NCBI RefSeq assembly: GCF_000312485.1
Contig: NZ_HE997646.1
Coordinates: 62,001 to 126,000, forward strand
Length of the DNA stretch: 64,000 bases
Source of the DNA: Yersinia massiliensis CCUG 53443
Lineage (GTDB): Bacteria > Pseudomonadota > Gammaproteobacteria > Enterobacterales > Enterobacteriaceae
Direction: 5' to 3'
Shown: positions 24,570 through 36,982 of the stretch, in pieces
Position numbering within the stretch: position 1 is the stretch's first letter
Layout: every line of letters begins with the position of its first letter
The notes under the pieces: generated by a model
Told to the model about the DNA's origin: nothing
The model's input: only the letters and a program-made list of their open reading frames with translations
Database searches by the model: none
Made by a program: the position numbers and the translations under genes

Positions 24570-24645
24570 TGGTGGGTCGTGCGGGATTCGAACCTGCGAC
24601 CAATTGATTAAAAGTCAACTGCTCTACCAACTGAGCTAACGACCC
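24570..24645 (-). tRNA. lysV: tRNA-Lys (TTT)
   Basis: The 76-base cloverleaf includes an encoded CCA. The acceptor arms are GGGTCGT/ACGACCC, the anticodon loop CTTTTAA, and the T loop GTTCGAATCC. It is last in a minus-strand cluster after three tRNA-Val genes, as in E. coli valUXY-lysV. Confidence 0.97.
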
Positions 24646-24694
24646 ATTATATAAATTTACTTGACGTTTACATGGATATTGCGAGTAAAAGAAG

Positions 24695-24770
24695 TGGTGG
24701 GCGATACCAGATTCGAACTGATGACCCCCTCCGTGTAAAGGAGATGCTCTACCAACTGAGCTAATCGCCC
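24695..24770 (-). tRNA. valY: tRNA-Val (TAC), copy 3 of the cluster
   Basis: A 76-base tRNA with encoded CCA, acceptor GGGCGAT/ATCGCCC and anticodon TAC. It is identical over its mature length to the next two copies. Confidence 0.96.
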
Positions 24771-24821
24771 ACTTCTACTACTTGAAATCTATCTATGTGC
24801 TTTAACGCTATGAGCGATGAG

Positions 24822-24897
24822 TGGTGGGCGATACCAGATTCGAACTGATGACCCCCTCCGTGTAAAGGAGATGCTCTACCAACTGAGCTAATCGCCC
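24822..24897 (-). tRNA. valX: tRNA-Val (TAC), copy 2 of the cluster
   Basis: Same mature sequence as its neighbours, with anticodon TAC and encoded CCA. Only about 50 bases separate the copies, consistent with one polycistronic precursor. Confidence 0.96.
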
Positions 24898-24939
24898 TCA
24901 TCTATCTCATTTATTGCTGACTATATAACACGTCGAGTT

Positions 24940-25015
24940 TGGTGGGCGATACCAGATTCGAACTGATGACCCCCTCCGTGTAAAGGAGATGCTCTACCAA
25001 CTGAGCTAATCGCCC
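24940..25015 (-). tRNA. valU: tRNA-Val (TAC), first of the cluster
   Basis: The first gene of the minus-strand tRNA operon: 76 bases, anticodon TAC, encoded CCA. The promoter would lie in 25016-25288, shared divergently with gltX. Confidence 0.96.
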
Positions 25016-25288
25016 CGCCGTGTTGTTGGAGTCGCATTATAGGGATAGTTCCAAGTGAGTCAACGGTTTTTAAAACGAAAACAATCGTTCGCCGCAAATT
25101 TAAACAGGATGCGATATTTATCGCCGGTATAGACCTTTGTTTGGCGATATCTGTCAGTAATCATTCATTGCAGACCGGTAACATCGTTGAGGAATTACCA
25201 CAGGGTGATAGAATAGCGCCTACTTTTTCGAATTTCGAGCAACAGCCAGCGTCTGCTGGCCGGCGTAGCGTAATAAGGCATCGACCCA

Positions 25289-26704
25289 ATGAAAATCAAA
25301 ACCCGTTTTGCACCCAGTCCTACCGGCTATCTTCACGTCGGCGGCGCACGTACCGCCCTGTATTCCTGGCTTTTCACCCGTCACTTAGGCGGTGAATTTG
25401 TTTTGCGTATCGAAGATACCGATCTTGAACGCTCAACTCAGGAAGCCATCGACGCGATTATGGACGGGATGAATTGGCTGAATCTGGATTGGGATGAAGG
25501 CCCGTATTTCCAGACCAAACGTTTTGATCGCTACAATGCCGTGATTGATCAAATGTTGGAAAAGGGCACCGCTTATCGTTGCTATTGTTCTAAAGAGCGT
25601 CTGGATGAGCTTCGCGAAACCCAAATGGCCAACGGCGAGAAACCTCGTTATGACGGTCGTTGCCGTGATAGCCAGTGTACCCATGGCGCTGATGAACCTT
25701 CGGTTGTGCGTTTTCGTAACCCACAGGAAGGGTCCGTTATTTTCGACGATAAAATCCGCGGGCCGATCGAATTTAGCAACCAAGAACTAGATGACTTAAT
25801 TATTCGCCGTACTGATGGCTCACCGACCTATAACTTCTGTGTCGTGGTGGATGACTGGGATATGGAGATCACCCATGTTATTCGTGGTGAAGACCATATC
25901 AACAATACCCCGCGTCAAATTAATATTTTGAAAGCCTTGGGTGCTCCGGTACCTGAATACGCGCACGTATCTATGATTTTAGGTGATGACGGCAAAAAAC
26001 TGTCTAAACGCCACGGTGCTGTCGGCGTAATGCAATATCGTGATGATGGTTACTTGCCGGAAGCCTTGCTGAACTATTTAGTGCGGTTAGGTTGGTCCCA
26101 TGGCGATCAGGAAATTTTCTCTGTTGCCGAAATGACTGAACTGTTCACGCTTGATGCGGTGAGCAAATCAGCCAGTGCCTTCAACACTGAAAAACTTCAG
26201 TGGCTGAACCACCACTATATCAATAGCCTTCCACCAGAGCGTGTTGCCGTGCAGTTGTCATGGCATGTCGAACAACTGGGTATTGATACCCGTACCGGCC
26301 CTGAATTGGTTGAGATTGTTAAACTGCTGGGTGAGCGCTGTAAGACGTTGAAAGAGATGGCTGAGTCATGCCGTTATTTCTACGAAGAATTTGATGAGTT
26401 CGACGCTGATGCCGCTAAAAAGCATTTGCGCCCTGTCGCTCGCCAGCCGCTTGAGGTTGTCAAAGCTAAACTTGCCGCTATCACTGACTGGACCACGGAA
26501 AACGTTCACAACGCCATTCAGGGCAGTGCAGATGAGTTAGGCGTCGGTATGGGCAAGGTCGGCATGCCACTGCGTGTTGCGGTCACTGGCGCAGGCCAAT
26601 CACCGGGAATGGATGTCACCGTTCATGCTATTGGTCAGGCCCGCTCACTGGCCCGCATTGATAAAGCATTAGCGTTTATCAATGAGCGCGAAGCGCAACA
26701 GTAA
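25289..26704 (+). CDS. gltX: Glutamyl-tRNA synthetase
   Basis: The 471-residue class I synthetase charges tRNA-Glu in the cytoplasm. The HIGH-type motif is in [14 protein letters not shown] (residues 10-22) and the KMSKS-type motif in [10 protein letters not shown]. Cys98, Cys100 and Cys125 of the zinc site of the E. coli enzyme are kept (RCYC then YDGRC), with Cys130 and His132 nearby. The start at 25289 has AAGGC nine bases upstream. It lies between the valUXY-lysV and alaWX tRNA genes, as in E. coli. Confidence 0.97.
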   Translation: MKIKTRFAPSPTGYLHVGGARTALYSWLFTRHLGGEFVLRIEDTDLERSTQEAIDAIMDGMNWLNLDWDEGPYFQTKRFDRYNAVIDQMLEKGTAYRCYCSKERLDELRETQMANGEKPRYDGRCRDSQCTHGADEPSVVRFRNPQEGSVIFDDKIRGPIEFSNQELDDLIIRRTDGSPTYNFCVVVDDWDMEITHVIRGEDHINNTPRQINILKALGAPVPEYAHVSMILGDDGKKLSKRHGAVGVMQYRDDGYLPEALLNYLVRLGWSHGDQEIFSVAEMTELFTLDAVSKSASAFNTEKLQWLNHHYINSLPPERVAVQLSWHVEQLGIDTRTGPELVEIVKLLGERCKTLKEMAESCRYFYEEFDEFDADAAKKHLRPVARQPLEVVKAKLAAITDWTTENVHNAIQGSADELGVGMGKVGMPLRVAVTGAGQSPGMDVTVHAIGQARSLARIDKALAFINEREAQQ

Positions 26705-26727
26705 AAACTGAGTATTTTCGGTATGAT

Positions 26728-26757
26728 CAGGCGGCTCTTTAGTCGCCTGTTTTATTT
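26728..26757 (+). terminator. gltX terminator
   Basis: caggcg and cgcctg arms enclose a ten-base loop, followed by TTTTATTT. Confidence 0.85.
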
Positions 26758-26922
26758 CTAATGGCATCATTAATTGTGAGCAAGATTCCATTTATTATGC
26801 TGTTGGCACGCTGATTTGGCGGCTTTTTCAGCGCTTAACGCGAGAAATGGAATTAGCCGTTGACACTGTTTCAGTGGTTTCATATTATGCGGCCCGTTCA
26901 CACGATTTATTATGTGCGCATT

Positions 26923-26998
<76 letters not shown>

Positions 26999-27091
26999 AA
27001 CTTTTCCTGCTTCATGAGTGATGTTTCATCATTTACAAGGCAAGCTAAGTAGGTGGCACAGAGATAAATCAGCACGAACAACCACATTTGT

Positions 27092-27167
<76 letters not shown>

Positions 27168-27173
27168 CCATTT

Positions 27174-27199
27174 AAAAAACCGGCTCAGGCCGGTTTTTT
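27174..27199 (+). terminator. Terminator of the tRNA-Ala operon
   Basis: The aaaaaaccgg...ccggtttttt hairpin has a stem made of the A/T tracts plus ccgg(c) and ends in T6. Confidence 0.92.
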
Positions 27200-27350
27200 G
27201 CTTTCTACTATTACCCTTCGTTTTTCTACTTTCTGGCATTTACCTTCACGCTTACACCGTTCTTAAATGCGCCATAAATCAATGAGTTTGTCATTGAATA
27301 GCGATATTATGCATACTCCCTAAATGCTCTAGCGACGTTGGAGATAGCGA

Positions 27351-27917
27351 ATGAGTCAACATCAGCATCAACAAATCATTCAGTGGCTCAATGCTGACCC
27401 TTATCGTATGCAGGCTTTGTCCCTTGCACGTCAACTCGGATTGGATCAATGGTGCCTTGCAGCAGGATTTGTGCGTAATTTAGTGTGGGATAAGTTGCAC
27501 GGTTACCAGAATCCAACACCACTTAATGACATTGATTTGGTCTATTTCGATGGACAAAACATCGAGGAGGACCATGACTTTCAACTAGAAAGGCAACTGC
27601 TACAAGATACCTCTTTTCTGCATTTATCGTTTCCATGGTCAGTCAAAAACCAAGCCAGAATGCATCTGCGTAGTCACCGCCTACCTTATAGCAGCACTGA
27701 AGATGCCATCAGTTATTGGGTTGAAGTAGAAACTGCCATTGGGGCGAGGCTAAAAGAGAATGGCGAGATCGAATTAGTGGCCCCCTTCGGGCTAGAGGCT
27801 TTGTTTGCAAGAACCATTACCCTTAATCCCAAAAACGGCGAAATCGACACCTTCTACCAGCGGGTAGAAAGCAAAGGTTGGCAACAACATTGGCCAAATT
27901 TGCGGGTGGTGGTTTAG
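27351..27917 (+). CDS. Nucleotidyltransferase-fold protein (COG3575 type)
   Basis: The 188-residue cytoplasmic protein has a minimal nucleotidyltransferase signature: CLAAGFVRNLVWD at residues ~36-48 followed by the metal-binding DIDLVYFD at ~60-67. These match the uncharacterised COG3575/NTP_transf_6 family. The C-terminal block APFGLEALFARTI is also typical. The substrate is unknown. The start at 27351 follows TTGGAGATAGCG. It is a single gene between the tRNA-Ala terminator and the FlxA-like gene. Confidence 0.8.
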   Translation: MSQHQHQQIIQWLNADPYRMQALSLARQLGLDQWCLAAGFVRNLVWDKLHGYQNPTPLNDIDLVYFDGQNIEEDHDFQLERQLLQDTSFLHLSFPWSVKNQARMHLRSHRLPYSSTEDAISYWVEVETAIGARLKENGEIELVAPFGLEALFARTITLNPKNGEIDTFYQRVESKGWQQHWPNLRVVV

Positions 27918-28038
27918 CCTTTTTAAGTGGATAAAATCACCAAGTGATAAGATTGTGTAAAACAGCCCTAGAACGTTAAAGGTTAATAGTCTGTCGTCGA
28001 TAAGCATTACTCCACCCACGCATTACTAAGGAGTAATG

Positions 28039-28380
28039 ATGTCGAACACGATCTCCGCATCATCAACGTCAGTCAGCAGCAGTAGCTCTTCTGACAGTAG
28101 TTCTGCCGCACAGATTAAATCGCTTAATCAGCAAATCCAAAAACTGACAGAAAAATTAAGCACGTTAAAGGATTCTGGTCTGACAGCGGATGAGCTACAA
28201 AAACAGCAACAGCAAATCCAGAGCCAAATTGCTGCGTTGCAAGCTCAAGTTGCCCGTATCGAAGCGCAAGCCGCTGAGAAAGCTAAAGAAGGTGAAAGCG
28301 ATTCTGTTAGCGCGAGTACACCAACGGGTGATGGGGTAAACCGCCCTTCTGCTCAAAACCAGATTGACGTTTATATCTAA
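28039..28380 (+). CDS. FlxA-like coiled-coil protein
   Basis: The 113-residue protein starts with a Ser-rich low-complexity segment (residues 1-22), followed by a Gln-rich coiled coil (IKSLNQQIQKLTEKLSTLK through EAQAAEKAKE, residues 25-90) and a loose tail. This is the layout of the FlxA-like family, flagellar-regulon proteins of unknown function in E. coli. Two ATGs are adjacent; AAGGAG is five bases from the one at 28039. Strong hairpins follow directly. Confidence 0.75.
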   Translation: MSNTISASSTSVSSSSSSDSSSAAQIKSLNQQIQKLTEKLSTLKDSGLTADELQKQQQQIQSQIAALQAQVARIEAQAAEKAKEGESDSVSASTPTGDGVNRPSAQNQIDVYI

Positions 28381-28441
28381 CGCGGTTTTATGTTCTACAA
28401 AACCGCGTTAGGGCGATGGACGGATAACGCCCATCGCCCTG
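28378..28441. terminator. Two adjacent hairpins between convergent genes
   Basis: The first hairpin has 12-base arms at 28378-28389 and 28399-28410, starting within the FlxA-like stop codon. The second has arms agggcgatgg (28410-28419) and ccatcgccct (28431-28440) followed by GTTTT. Together they can stop transcription from both sides. Confidence 0.85.
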
Positions 28442-28443
28442 TT

Positions 28444-28659
28444 TTAGCCTCGTTTAAGAGGTTTGACTAAGCCGTCTAAACCTTCGACTTTAATGGTCAA
28501 TGTCAGCTCCATAAGCATACCCAACTTACCTTGTGGAAATTCACCTTTGCGGGCAAACCACAGCAGATATTCTTCGGGTAAATCGATCAACACCCGCCCT
28601 TGATATTTGCCGAAAGGCATCCGGGTATTGGCGATCTCAATCAGATTCTCTTTTTCCAT
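28444..28659 (-). CDS. DUF3820 small protein downstream of ligA
   Basis: The 71-residue protein begins MEKENLIEIANTRMPFGKY. The PFGKYQGRVLIDLPEEYLLW core is characteristic of DUF3820, annotated in some genomes as a putative quorum-sensing-regulated virulence factor. It starts 13 bases after the ligA stop with GAGG in the gap, so it is cotranscribed with ligA. Its function is unknown; the pairing with ligA is suggestive of a nucleic-acid role but this is inference. Confidence 0.85.
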   Translation of the reverse strand: MEKENLIEIANTRMPFGKYQGRVLIDLPEEYLLWFARKGEFPQGKLGMLMELTLTIKVEGLDGLVKPLKRG

Positions 28660-28672
28660 GCAGCCTCACGGG

Positions 28673-30694
<2,022 letters not shown>

Positions 30695-30712
30695 TCACCA
30701 TCAATGATAAAA

Positions 30713-30733
30713 AACCCCCGGCATGCGGGGGTT
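30713..30733 (-). terminator. Hairpin between zipA and ligA
   Basis: aacccccg and cgggggtt form a perfect eight-base stem; on the minus strand TTTTTT follows. It should terminate or attenuate zipA transcripts before ligA. Confidence 0.88.
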
Positions 30734-30766
30734 CGGGTTAATTCGATTCATTGCTAGGCAACGTAA

Positions 30767-31741
30767 TTAGGCTTTTGCGTTGGCATCCAATACTTCGCGG
30801 ATACGGGCCTTATACGTTTCCAATTTTTGCGGGGTCATCATGCGTCGCTCATCATCTAACACCACACCACCGACATCATCGGCAATACGTTGAGCTGATT
30901 GCAGCATAAGCTTAAAGTTCTGATGCGCATCGCCATAAGACGGCACCATCATAAACATTGAGACGCCCGGCGTTGAGAAGTCAGCCATGGTATCAGGGTC
31001 AAAGGAACCTGGTTTAACCATATTTGCCAGACTGAATAATACTGGGCCGCTACCAGCAGGGCTAAGATGGCGATGGAAAATGCCCATTTCACCAAACTGG
31101 AAACCGGACTGAAGAACACTTTGTAGCAGCAACTCGCCACCAAGAGCACCACCATGGTGCGCGGCAACATGCAGCACTAATACCGTTTCTTTCAGTTTCT
31201 GTTGCTTCACCTCAGGGGCCGTCGCGACAGGTTCTGGTTCAGGCTGTGCAGCAGGACGAGGCGCTGGCTCAGCCGCATGTTGTGGCTCTACATGTCGCGG
31301 TTGGGAATAGGATTCTTCAACCGATCCAAGTAAAGGATCACGCTGTGACACATGCGGTGGTTGCTCAGCAGATAGCCCACCCAGAAGAGGGTCATCGTAT
31401 TCTGTTTGCACTGAAGCAAATGGTTGTTGACGAGGTTCCGCCTTAACCTGAGCCGGTTTCGCATCAGCATGCTGAATAACCGGCATTTCTTCGTCATCGT
31501 CATCAATATGACTAAACGAAGGCTTCTCCTGTGGATGAGCAGTGCGCACGCGCACCTCTCCTACCCCTTCATCGAGACTCTCGATCGGGGTTTCAACACG
31601 TTCTTGTTTCAGACGTTTAACTGGGCGATCGCGAAAAAGTGACGAGCGTTCTTTACGGCTGGTCCATAAACCATGCAATAACAACGCTATTATGGCGATC
31701 GCGCCAACAACGATTAATATCAGACGCAAATCCTGCATCAT
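30767..31741 (-). CDS. zipA: Cell division protein ZipA
   Basis: The 324-residue, single-span inner-membrane protein anchors FtsZ at the septum. The N-terminal helix [19 protein letters not shown] and basic [16 protein letters not shown] are as in E. coli. A Pro/Gln/Glu-rich linker follows (~45-185), then the FtsZ-binding domain (~190-324, [32 protein letters not shown]). The MMQ start at 31741 is preferred over a 13-codon upstream extension. It is divergent from cysZ, as in E. coli. Confidence 0.96.
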   Translation of the reverse strand: MMQDLRLILIVVGAIAIIALLLHGLWTSRKERSSLFRDRPVKRLKQERVETPIESLDEGVGEVRVRTAHPQEKPSFSHIDDDDEEMPVIQHADAKPAQVKAEPRQQPFASVQTEYDDPLLGGLSAEQPPHVSQRDPLLGSVEESYSQPRHVEPQHAAEPAPRPAAQPEPEPVATAPEVKQQKLKETVLVLHVAAHHGGALGGELLLQSVLQSGFQFGEMGIFHRHLSPAGSGPVLFSLANMVKPGSFDPDTMADFSTPGVSMFMMVPSYGDAHQNFKLMLQSAQRIADDVGGVVLDDERRMMTPQKLETYKARIREVLDANAKA

Positions 31742-31960
31742 TACTATCTCTGTTGTTCCAATACATTGCCACCGCGGCAAACATTCACCCTTTAACTCTA
31801 TTTCCCAACGAACACAAGTGCAAGTCCGTGCTCAATTTTCTTCGAAGAAAGATGATTATGCTAGATGTTTCGCTTATTTTTTGAACGATATGTGACTATG
31901 CAGTGGGAAATCATACCGATATGATACGTGGGTTGATGAGCTTATAGAGAATTGAATGGC

Positions 31961-32728
31961 ATGGCGTATACGCAAAAAGCGGTAAAAAAGGTGAGTGGTG
32001 TTCATTATTTTGCTCAAGGATGGCAGTTGATCTCTCGTCCGGGCATCCGAAGATTTGTTATTTTGCCGTTGTTGGTGAATATTCTGCTGATGGGTGGGGC
32101 TTTTTGGTGGTTATTCAACCGGATAGGTGATTGGGTTCCACAATTGATGAGCCATGTTCCTGACTGGTTGCAATGGCTGAGTTATTTGTTGTGGCCCGTC
32201 ATGGTTATTTCGGTGCTACTGGTGTTCAGTTACCTATTCAGTACCCTTGCTAATTTTATTGCAGCCCCGTTTAACGGTTTGTTGGCTGAGCAATTAGAAG
32301 CGAGCCTGACCGGAAAGCCATTACCCGATACAGGTATTATGGGCATCATGAAAGATTTACCGCGCATAATGGCTCGTGAATGGCGCAAATTAGCATATTA
32401 CCTGCCACGGGCCGTGGTGCTACTGCTGCTGTATTTGATTCCGGGTATTGGCCAAACGCTCGCGCCGGTTCTCTGGTTCTTGTTCAGTGCCTGGATGTTA
32501 TCAATCCAATATTGCGACTATCCTTTTGATAACCATAAAGTGAGTTTCCAGCATATGCGCGGTGCATTACGTCAGGATAAAGTGGATAACTTACAATTTG
32601 GCGCACTGGTGAGCTTATTCACTATGATTCCATTCCTCAATTTAGTGATTATGCCAGTGGCGGTGTGCGGTGCCACCGCGATGTGGGTTGATCGCTATCG
32701 CGACCAGTTTATTCAACTACCACGATAA
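31961..32728 (+). CDS. cysZ: Sulfate transporter CysZ
   Basis: The inner-membrane protein of about 255 residues mediates sulfate entry for cysteine synthesis. The block [21 protein letters not shown] and [18 protein letters not shown] are near-identical to E. coli CysZ. The ATG at 31961 is chosen; an in-frame TTG nine bases earlier is closer to the GAGA motif and cannot be excluded. The next gene is cysK, preserving the E. coli order zipA-cysZ-cysK. Confidence 0.94.
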   Translation: MAYTQKAVKKVSGVHYFAQGWQLISRPGIRRFVILPLLVNILLMGGAFWWLFNRIGDWVPQLMSHVPDWLQWLSYLLWPVMVISVLLVFSYLFSTLANFIAAPFNGLLAEQLEASLTGKPLPDTGIMGIMKDLPRIMAREWRKLAYYLPRAVVLLLLYLIPGIGQTLAPVLWFLFSAWMLSIQYCDYPFDNHKVSFQHMRGALRQDKVDNLQFGALVSLFTMIPFLNLVIMPVAVCGATAMWVDRYRDQFIQLPR

Positions 32729-32736
32729 TACTCAAC

Positions 32737-32755
32737 GGGCGTGCTCGCCACGCCC
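32737..32755 (+). terminator. Hairpin after cysZ
   Basis: gggcgtg, five bases and cacgccc followed by TTCTTATT. This suggests that cysZ and cysK are transcribed separately. Confidence 0.75.
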
Positions 32756-32881
32756 TTCTTATTGGGATTAAAACTTATTTCCTAATAACATATCGATATA
32801 CCAATTACTTACTTCCATAGCCATACTGTTAGCGTATGCTTTGAACGTTTCCTACATTTTCATAGAGTTAAAGGACGGGCT

Positions 32882-33850
32882 ATGAGCAAGATATATGAAG
32901 ACAACTCTTTAACAATCGGCCATACGCCGCTGGTTCGTTTGAACCGTATCGGTAACGGACGGATTTTGGCAAAGGTTGAGTCACGTAATCCAAGTTTCAG
33001 CGTTAAATGCCGTATCGGCGCGAATATGATTTGGGATGCTGAAAAACGCGGCATCCTGACTGCAGATAAAGAACTGGTTGAACCAACCAGTGGGAATACC
33101 GGTGTTGCACTGGCATTTGTCGCTGCCGCACGCGGTTATAAATTAACCCTAACCATGCCTGAAACCATGAGTATTGAGCGCCGTAAACTGCTCAAAGCGC
33201 TAGGGGCTAATTTAGTACTGACTGAAGGCGCTAAAGGGATGAAAGGGGCCATTGCCAAAGCAGAAGAAATTCAAGCGGCCGATCCAGACCGCTACCTGAT
33301 TTTGCAGCAATTTAGCAATCCTGCGAACCCTGAGATTCATGAGAAAACCACCGGCCCTGAAATTTGGGAAGATACCGATGGTGACGTCGATGTGTTTATC
33401 GCCGGTGTAGGGACAGGCGGCACACTAACGGGTGTAAGCCGCTACATCAAAAAGACTAAAGGTAAGGCGATCACGACTGTTGCCGTAGAACCCACCGATT
33501 CACCGGTGATTACTCAGGCATTGGCCGGTCAAGAAATCAAACCTGGCCCTCATAAAATTCAGGGTATCGGTGCTGGTTTCATTCCAGGTAACCTCGATCT
33601 AACACTGGTTGATCGTGTTGCCCTCGTCACCAATGATGAAGCCATTTCAATGGCTCGCCGTTTGATGGATGAGGAAGGCATTTTGGCCGGTATTTCTTCC
33701 GGTGCTGCAGTTGCGGCAGCGGTCAAGCTTTCTGAAGAAGATGGCTTTACTGACAAAACAATTGTGGTTATTCTTCCGTCCTCGGGTGAGCGCTATTTAA
33801 GCACGGCGTTGTTCGCAGATCTGTTCACTGAACAAGAATTGCAACAGTAG
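32882..33850 (+). CDS. cysK: Cysteine synthase A
   Basis: The 322-residue PLP enzyme converts O-acetylserine and sulfide to cysteine. PLP Lys is in [13 protein letters not shown], the phosphate- and substrate-binding loop in [13 protein letters not shown], and [15 protein letters not shown] closes the cofactor site. The start at 32882 follows AAAGGACGGGCT. The second isozyme gene, cysM, lies at 57606. An intrinsic terminator follows. Confidence 0.97.
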   Translation: MSKIYEDNSLTIGHTPLVRLNRIGNGRILAKVESRNPSFSVKCRIGANMIWDAEKRGILTADKELVEPTSGNTGVALAFVAAARGYKLTLTMPETMSIERRKLLKALGANLVLTEGAKGMKGAIAKAEEIQAADPDRYLILQQFSNPANPEIHEKTTGPEIWEDTDGDVDVFIAGVGTGGTLTGVSRYIKKTKGKAITTVAVEPTDSPVITQALAGQEIKPGPHKIQGIGAGFIPGNLDLTLVDRVALVTNDEAISMARRLMDEEGILAGISSGAAVAAAVKLSEEDGFTDKTIVVILPSSGERYLSTALFADLFTEQELQQ

Positions 33851-33872
33851 TTTTGCCGTCGCACAAAATGCT

Positions 33873-33900
33873 AAAAAAGCACCCACAAGGGTGCTTTTTT
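33873..33900 (+). terminator. cysK terminator
   Basis: aaaaaagcaccc, four bases and gggtgctttttt form a perfect 12-base stem ending in T7. Confidence 0.95.
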
Positions 33901-34299
33901 TGTGGCGTACTTCAAAGTTTTCACTACATAAAGATTGATTTTACCCTCTGGGTTTAGTATTTAACCGGTCAATTATTTTGATACGCGAAATTAATCGTAT
34001 CTTTGATGCTTCTCTAGCTGAATCGATTTACCCATTATGCAATGCGACAAAAAATGTCATCAACTGATGCTGATTGAAGACATAACGCAAAGAGAGCATT
34101 ATTCTTAGATATGACAGTGCTGGTTTTGGGCCTGAATTCAGGTTGTGCCACAAACTGTCTTTGTGACTTGCCAGCGGTTGAGGCATAGTCATGCGCGAGT
34201 CAAATAGTCTCGTTTTACGCGAACCAATACAGGCTAAAGTTTAGAATTTACACTAAACTTTAGCTCCACAACATAAATCCAATAAGTTGGGGAAATACA
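33901..34299 (+). promoter_or_regulatory. ptsH promoter and leader region
   Basis: This is roughly 400 bases without a gene. It contains a perfect palindrome CCTGAATTCAGG (34131-34142), a TGTGA half-site near 34165 that could belong to a CRP site, and the long leader hairpin described separately. In E. coli ptsH has several promoters with CRP and Mlc control; exact sites cannot be fixed here by eye. Confidence 0.5.
34233..34264 (+). other. Perfect 12-bp inverted repeat just before ptsH
   Basis: gctaaagtttag (34233-34244) and ctaaactttagc (34253-34264) are separated by eight bases, ending 35 bases before the ptsH start. There is no U run, so it is not a simple terminator. It could be an mRNA leader hairpin or a symmetric operator. 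Confidence 0.8.
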
Positions 34300-34557
34300 A
34301 TGTTCCAGCAAGAAGTTACTATTACTGCACCAAACGGTCTGCATACCCGCCCTGCTGCCCAGTTCGTAAAAGAAGCAAAAGGCTTTGCGTCTGAAATTAC
34401 TGTTATCTCTAACGGTAAAAGCGCTAGCGCTAAAAGCCTGTTCAAACTACAAACTCTGGGCCTGACCCAAGGTACTGTTGTTACGATCTCTGCTGAAGGC
34501 GAAGATGAGAAGAAAGCTGTTGAGCATCTGGTAAAACTGATGGCTGAGCTTGAGTAA
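34300..34557 (+). CDS. ptsH: Phosphocarrier protein HPr
   Basis: The 85-residue cytoplasmic carrier moves phosphate from enzyme I to the sugar-specific EIIA domains. The active His15 is in [12 protein letters not shown] and Ser46 in SAKSLFKLQ. Length and sequence match enterobacterial HPr. The start follows TTGGGGAAATACA. It heads the ptsH-ptsI-crr operon. Confidence 0.98.
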   Translation: MFQQEVTITAPNGLHTRPAAQFVKEAKGFASEITVISNGKSASAKSLFKLQTLGLTQGTVVTISAEGEDEKKAVEHLVKLMAELE

Positions 34558-34604
34558 TCACGCACGCTTTTTTAGTTAACACCAGTCAAGAGTAAGGTAG
34601 GGTT

Positions 34605-36332
34605 ATGATTTCAGGCATTTTAGTATCACCGGGTATCGCTTTTGGTAAAGCACTTTTGCTGAAAGAAGATGAGATTGTCATCAACCGGAAAAAGATCTCT
34701 GCTGACCAAGTGGAGCAGGAAGTCGAGCGTTTCAAAACTGGCCGGGCGAAAGCTGCAGAACAGTTGGAAGCGATTAAGACCAAAGCTGAAGCCAGCCTCG
34801 GAGAAGAGAAAGCTGCTATCTTCGAAGGGCATATCATGCTGTTGGAAGACGAAGAGCTTGAGCAGGAAATCATAGCCCTCATTAAAGATGAGCTTGCCTC
34901 TGCTGATGCAGCCGCTTATTCAGTGATTGAAGGCCAGGCTAAAGCCCTGGAAGAGCTGGATGACGAATACCTGAAAGAACGTGCCGCTGACGTACGTGAT
35001 ATCGGTAAACGCCTGCTGAAGAACATTCTCGGTCTGAATATTGTCGATTTAAGTGCGATTCAGGATGAAGTCATTCTGGTAGCAACTGATCTGACACCAT
35101 CAGAGACCGCACAGCTAAATCTGGATAAAGTGTTAGGGTTCATCACCGATCTTGGTGGTCGCACCTCTCACACGTCTATTATGGCTCGTTCACTGGAGTT
35201 ACCGGCTATCGTCGGGACAACCGATGTGACCAAGCAAGTCCAGAATGGCGACTATTTGATCCTTGATGCGGTCAACAACAAAGTCTATTTGAATCCAACT
35301 GCAGACATTATCGAGCAGTTGAAAGAAGTGAATAATCAGTACATCACTGAAAAAAATGATCTGGCCAAACTGAAAGATTTGCCAGCTATCACACTCGATG
35401 GTCATCAAGTCGAAGTGGTAGCCAACATTGGTACTGTGCGTGATATCGCCGGTGCCGAGCGTAATGGCGCTGAAGGTGTGGGTCTGTATCGTACCGAATT
35501 CCTGTTCATGGATCGCGACTCTCTGCCAACTGAAGAAGAGCAGTTCCAGGCCTATAAAGCGGTCGCGGAAGCCATGGGCTCTCAGGCAGTGATTGTTCGT
35601 ACCATGGACATCGGCGGTGACAAAGACCTGCCGTACATGAACTTGCCGAAAGAAGAAAACCCATTCTTGGGTTGGCGCGCCATCCGTATTGCTATGGATC
35701 GCAAAGAAATCCTGCATGCACAGTTGCGGGCAATCTTGCGAGCTTCAGCATTCGGTAAATTGCGTATCATGTTCCCGATGATTATTTCGGTGGAAGAAGT
35801 TCGCGAACTGAAAGCAGAACTTGAGCTGCTGAAGAGCCAATTGCGCGAAGAAAACAAGGCTTTCGATGAATCTATCGAAGTCGGTGTGATGGTTGAAACA
35901 CCGGCTGCGGCAGTCATCGCTCGCCATTTAGCTAAAGAAGTTGACTTCTTTAGTATTGGGACAAACGATCTAACTCAGTATACTCTGGCAGTAGATCGTG
36001 GCAATGAGCTGATTTCTCATCTCTATAATCCAATGTCGCCATCGGTATTGGGCCTGATCAAACAGGTTATTGATGCATCTCATGCGGAAGGTAAGTGGAC
36101 CGGAATGTGCGGTGAACTTGCTGGCGATGAACGTGCTACACTGTTGCTATTGGGCATGGGGCTGGATGAGTTCAGCATGAGTGCGATTTCAATCCCACGC
36201 ATCAAGAAAATTATCCGTAATACGAATTTCGAAGATGTGAAGGTGTTGGCGGAGCAGGCATTAGCTCAACCAACAGCGAAGGAATTGATGGATTTGGTGA
36301 CCACATTCATCGAAGAAAAAACGCTCTGCTAA
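34605..36332 (+). CDS. ptsI: PTS enzyme I
   Basis: The 575-residue enzyme autophosphorylates with phosphoenolpyruvate and passes the phosphate to HPr. The N-terminal HPr-binding domain is followed by active His189 in [18 protein letters not shown] and a C-terminal PEP-binding barrel with [25 protein letters not shown] and the catalytic Cys in [11 protein letters not shown]. It follows ptsH by 47 bases and precedes crr by 48. Confidence 0.98.
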   Translation: MISGILVSPGIAFGKALLLKEDEIVINRKKISADQVEQEVERFKTGRAKAAEQLEAIKTKAEASLGEEKAAIFEGHIMLLEDEELEQEIIALIKDELASADAAAYSVIEGQAKALEELDDEYLKERAADVRDIGKRLLKNILGLNIVDLSAIQDEVILVATDLTPSETAQLNLDKVLGFITDLGGRTSHTSIMARSLELPAIVGTTDVTKQVQNGDYLILDAVNNKVYLNPTADIIEQLKEVNNQYITEKNDLAKLKDLPAITLDGHQVEVVANIGTVRDIAGAERNGAEGVGLYRTEFLFMDRDSLPTEEEQFQAYKAVAEAMGSQAVIVRTMDIGGDKDLPYMNLPKEENPFLGWRAIRIAMDRKEILHAQLRAILRASAFGKLRIMFPMIISVEEVRELKAELELLKSQLREENKAFDESIEVGVMVETPAAAVIARHLAKEVDFFSIGTNDLTQYTLAVDRGNELISHLYNPMSPSVLGLIKQVIDASHAEGKWTGMCGELAGDERATLLLLGMGLDEFSMSAISIPRIKKIIRNTNFEDVKVLAEQALAQPTAKELMDLVTTFIEEKTLC

Positions 36333-36380
36333 TTCCACGATACTGGAACGCTGCCCAATATTAATACTTAGGAGAAGATC

Positions 36381-36890
36381 ATGGGTTTGTTCGATAAACT
36401 GAAATCACTGGTTTCAGATGATAAAAAAGACAGTGGTACCATTGAAATCGTTGCACCATTGTCTGGTGAAATCGTCAACATCGAAGATGTTCCTGATGTT
36501 GTATTTGCAGAGAAGATCGTGGGTGATGGTATTGCTATTAAGCCATCAGGCAACAAAATGGTTGCTCCTGTTGATGGCACCATTGGCAAAATTTTCGAAA
36601 CTAACCATGCTTTTTCTATCGAATCAGACAGCGGCATTGAGCTGTTCGTCCACTTCGGTATTGATACTGTTGAACTGAAAGGCGAAGGCTTCAAACGCAT
36701 CGCTGAAGAAGGTCAACGCGTCAAGAAAGGTGATGTGGTGATTGAGTTCAATCTGGCCCTGCTGGAAGAGAAAGCCAAGTCTACATTGACGCCGGTTGTT
36801 ATCTCCAACATGGATGAGATCAAAGAGCTGATCAAATTGTCCGGTAGCGTCACCGTGGGTGAGACACCTATTATTCGTATTAAGAAGTAA
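36381..36890 (+). CDS. crr: Glucose-specific EIIA component Crr
   Basis: The 169-residue cytoplasmic protein phosphorylates glucose EIICB and controls adenylate cyclase and inducer exclusion. His76 (FETNHAF) and phospho-acceptor His91 ([14 protein letters not shown]) are present. The start follows AGGAGAAGATC. A terminator closes the operon. Confidence 0.98.
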   Translation: MGLFDKLKSLVSDDKKDSGTIEIVAPLSGEIVNIEDVPDVVFAEKIVGDGIAIKPSGNKMVAPVDGTIGKIFETNHAFSIESDSGIELFVHFGIDTVELKGEGFKRIAEEGQRVKKGDVVIEFNLALLEEKAKSTLTPVVISNMDEIKELIKLSGSVTVGETPIIRIKK

Positions 36891-36906
36891 TCTCTTACGA
36901 ATGAAT

Positions 36907-36937
36907 AAAAAACGGCACCTACTATGGTGCCGTTTTT
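36907..36937 (+). terminator. ptsHI-crr operon terminator
   Basis: aaaaaacggcacc, six bases and ggtgccgttttt give a long perfect stem with T5. Confidence 0.94.
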
Positions 36938-36982
36938 GTTATCAGTAATCATCTTGCCAGTGGCATTTTGTGACCGGATAAA

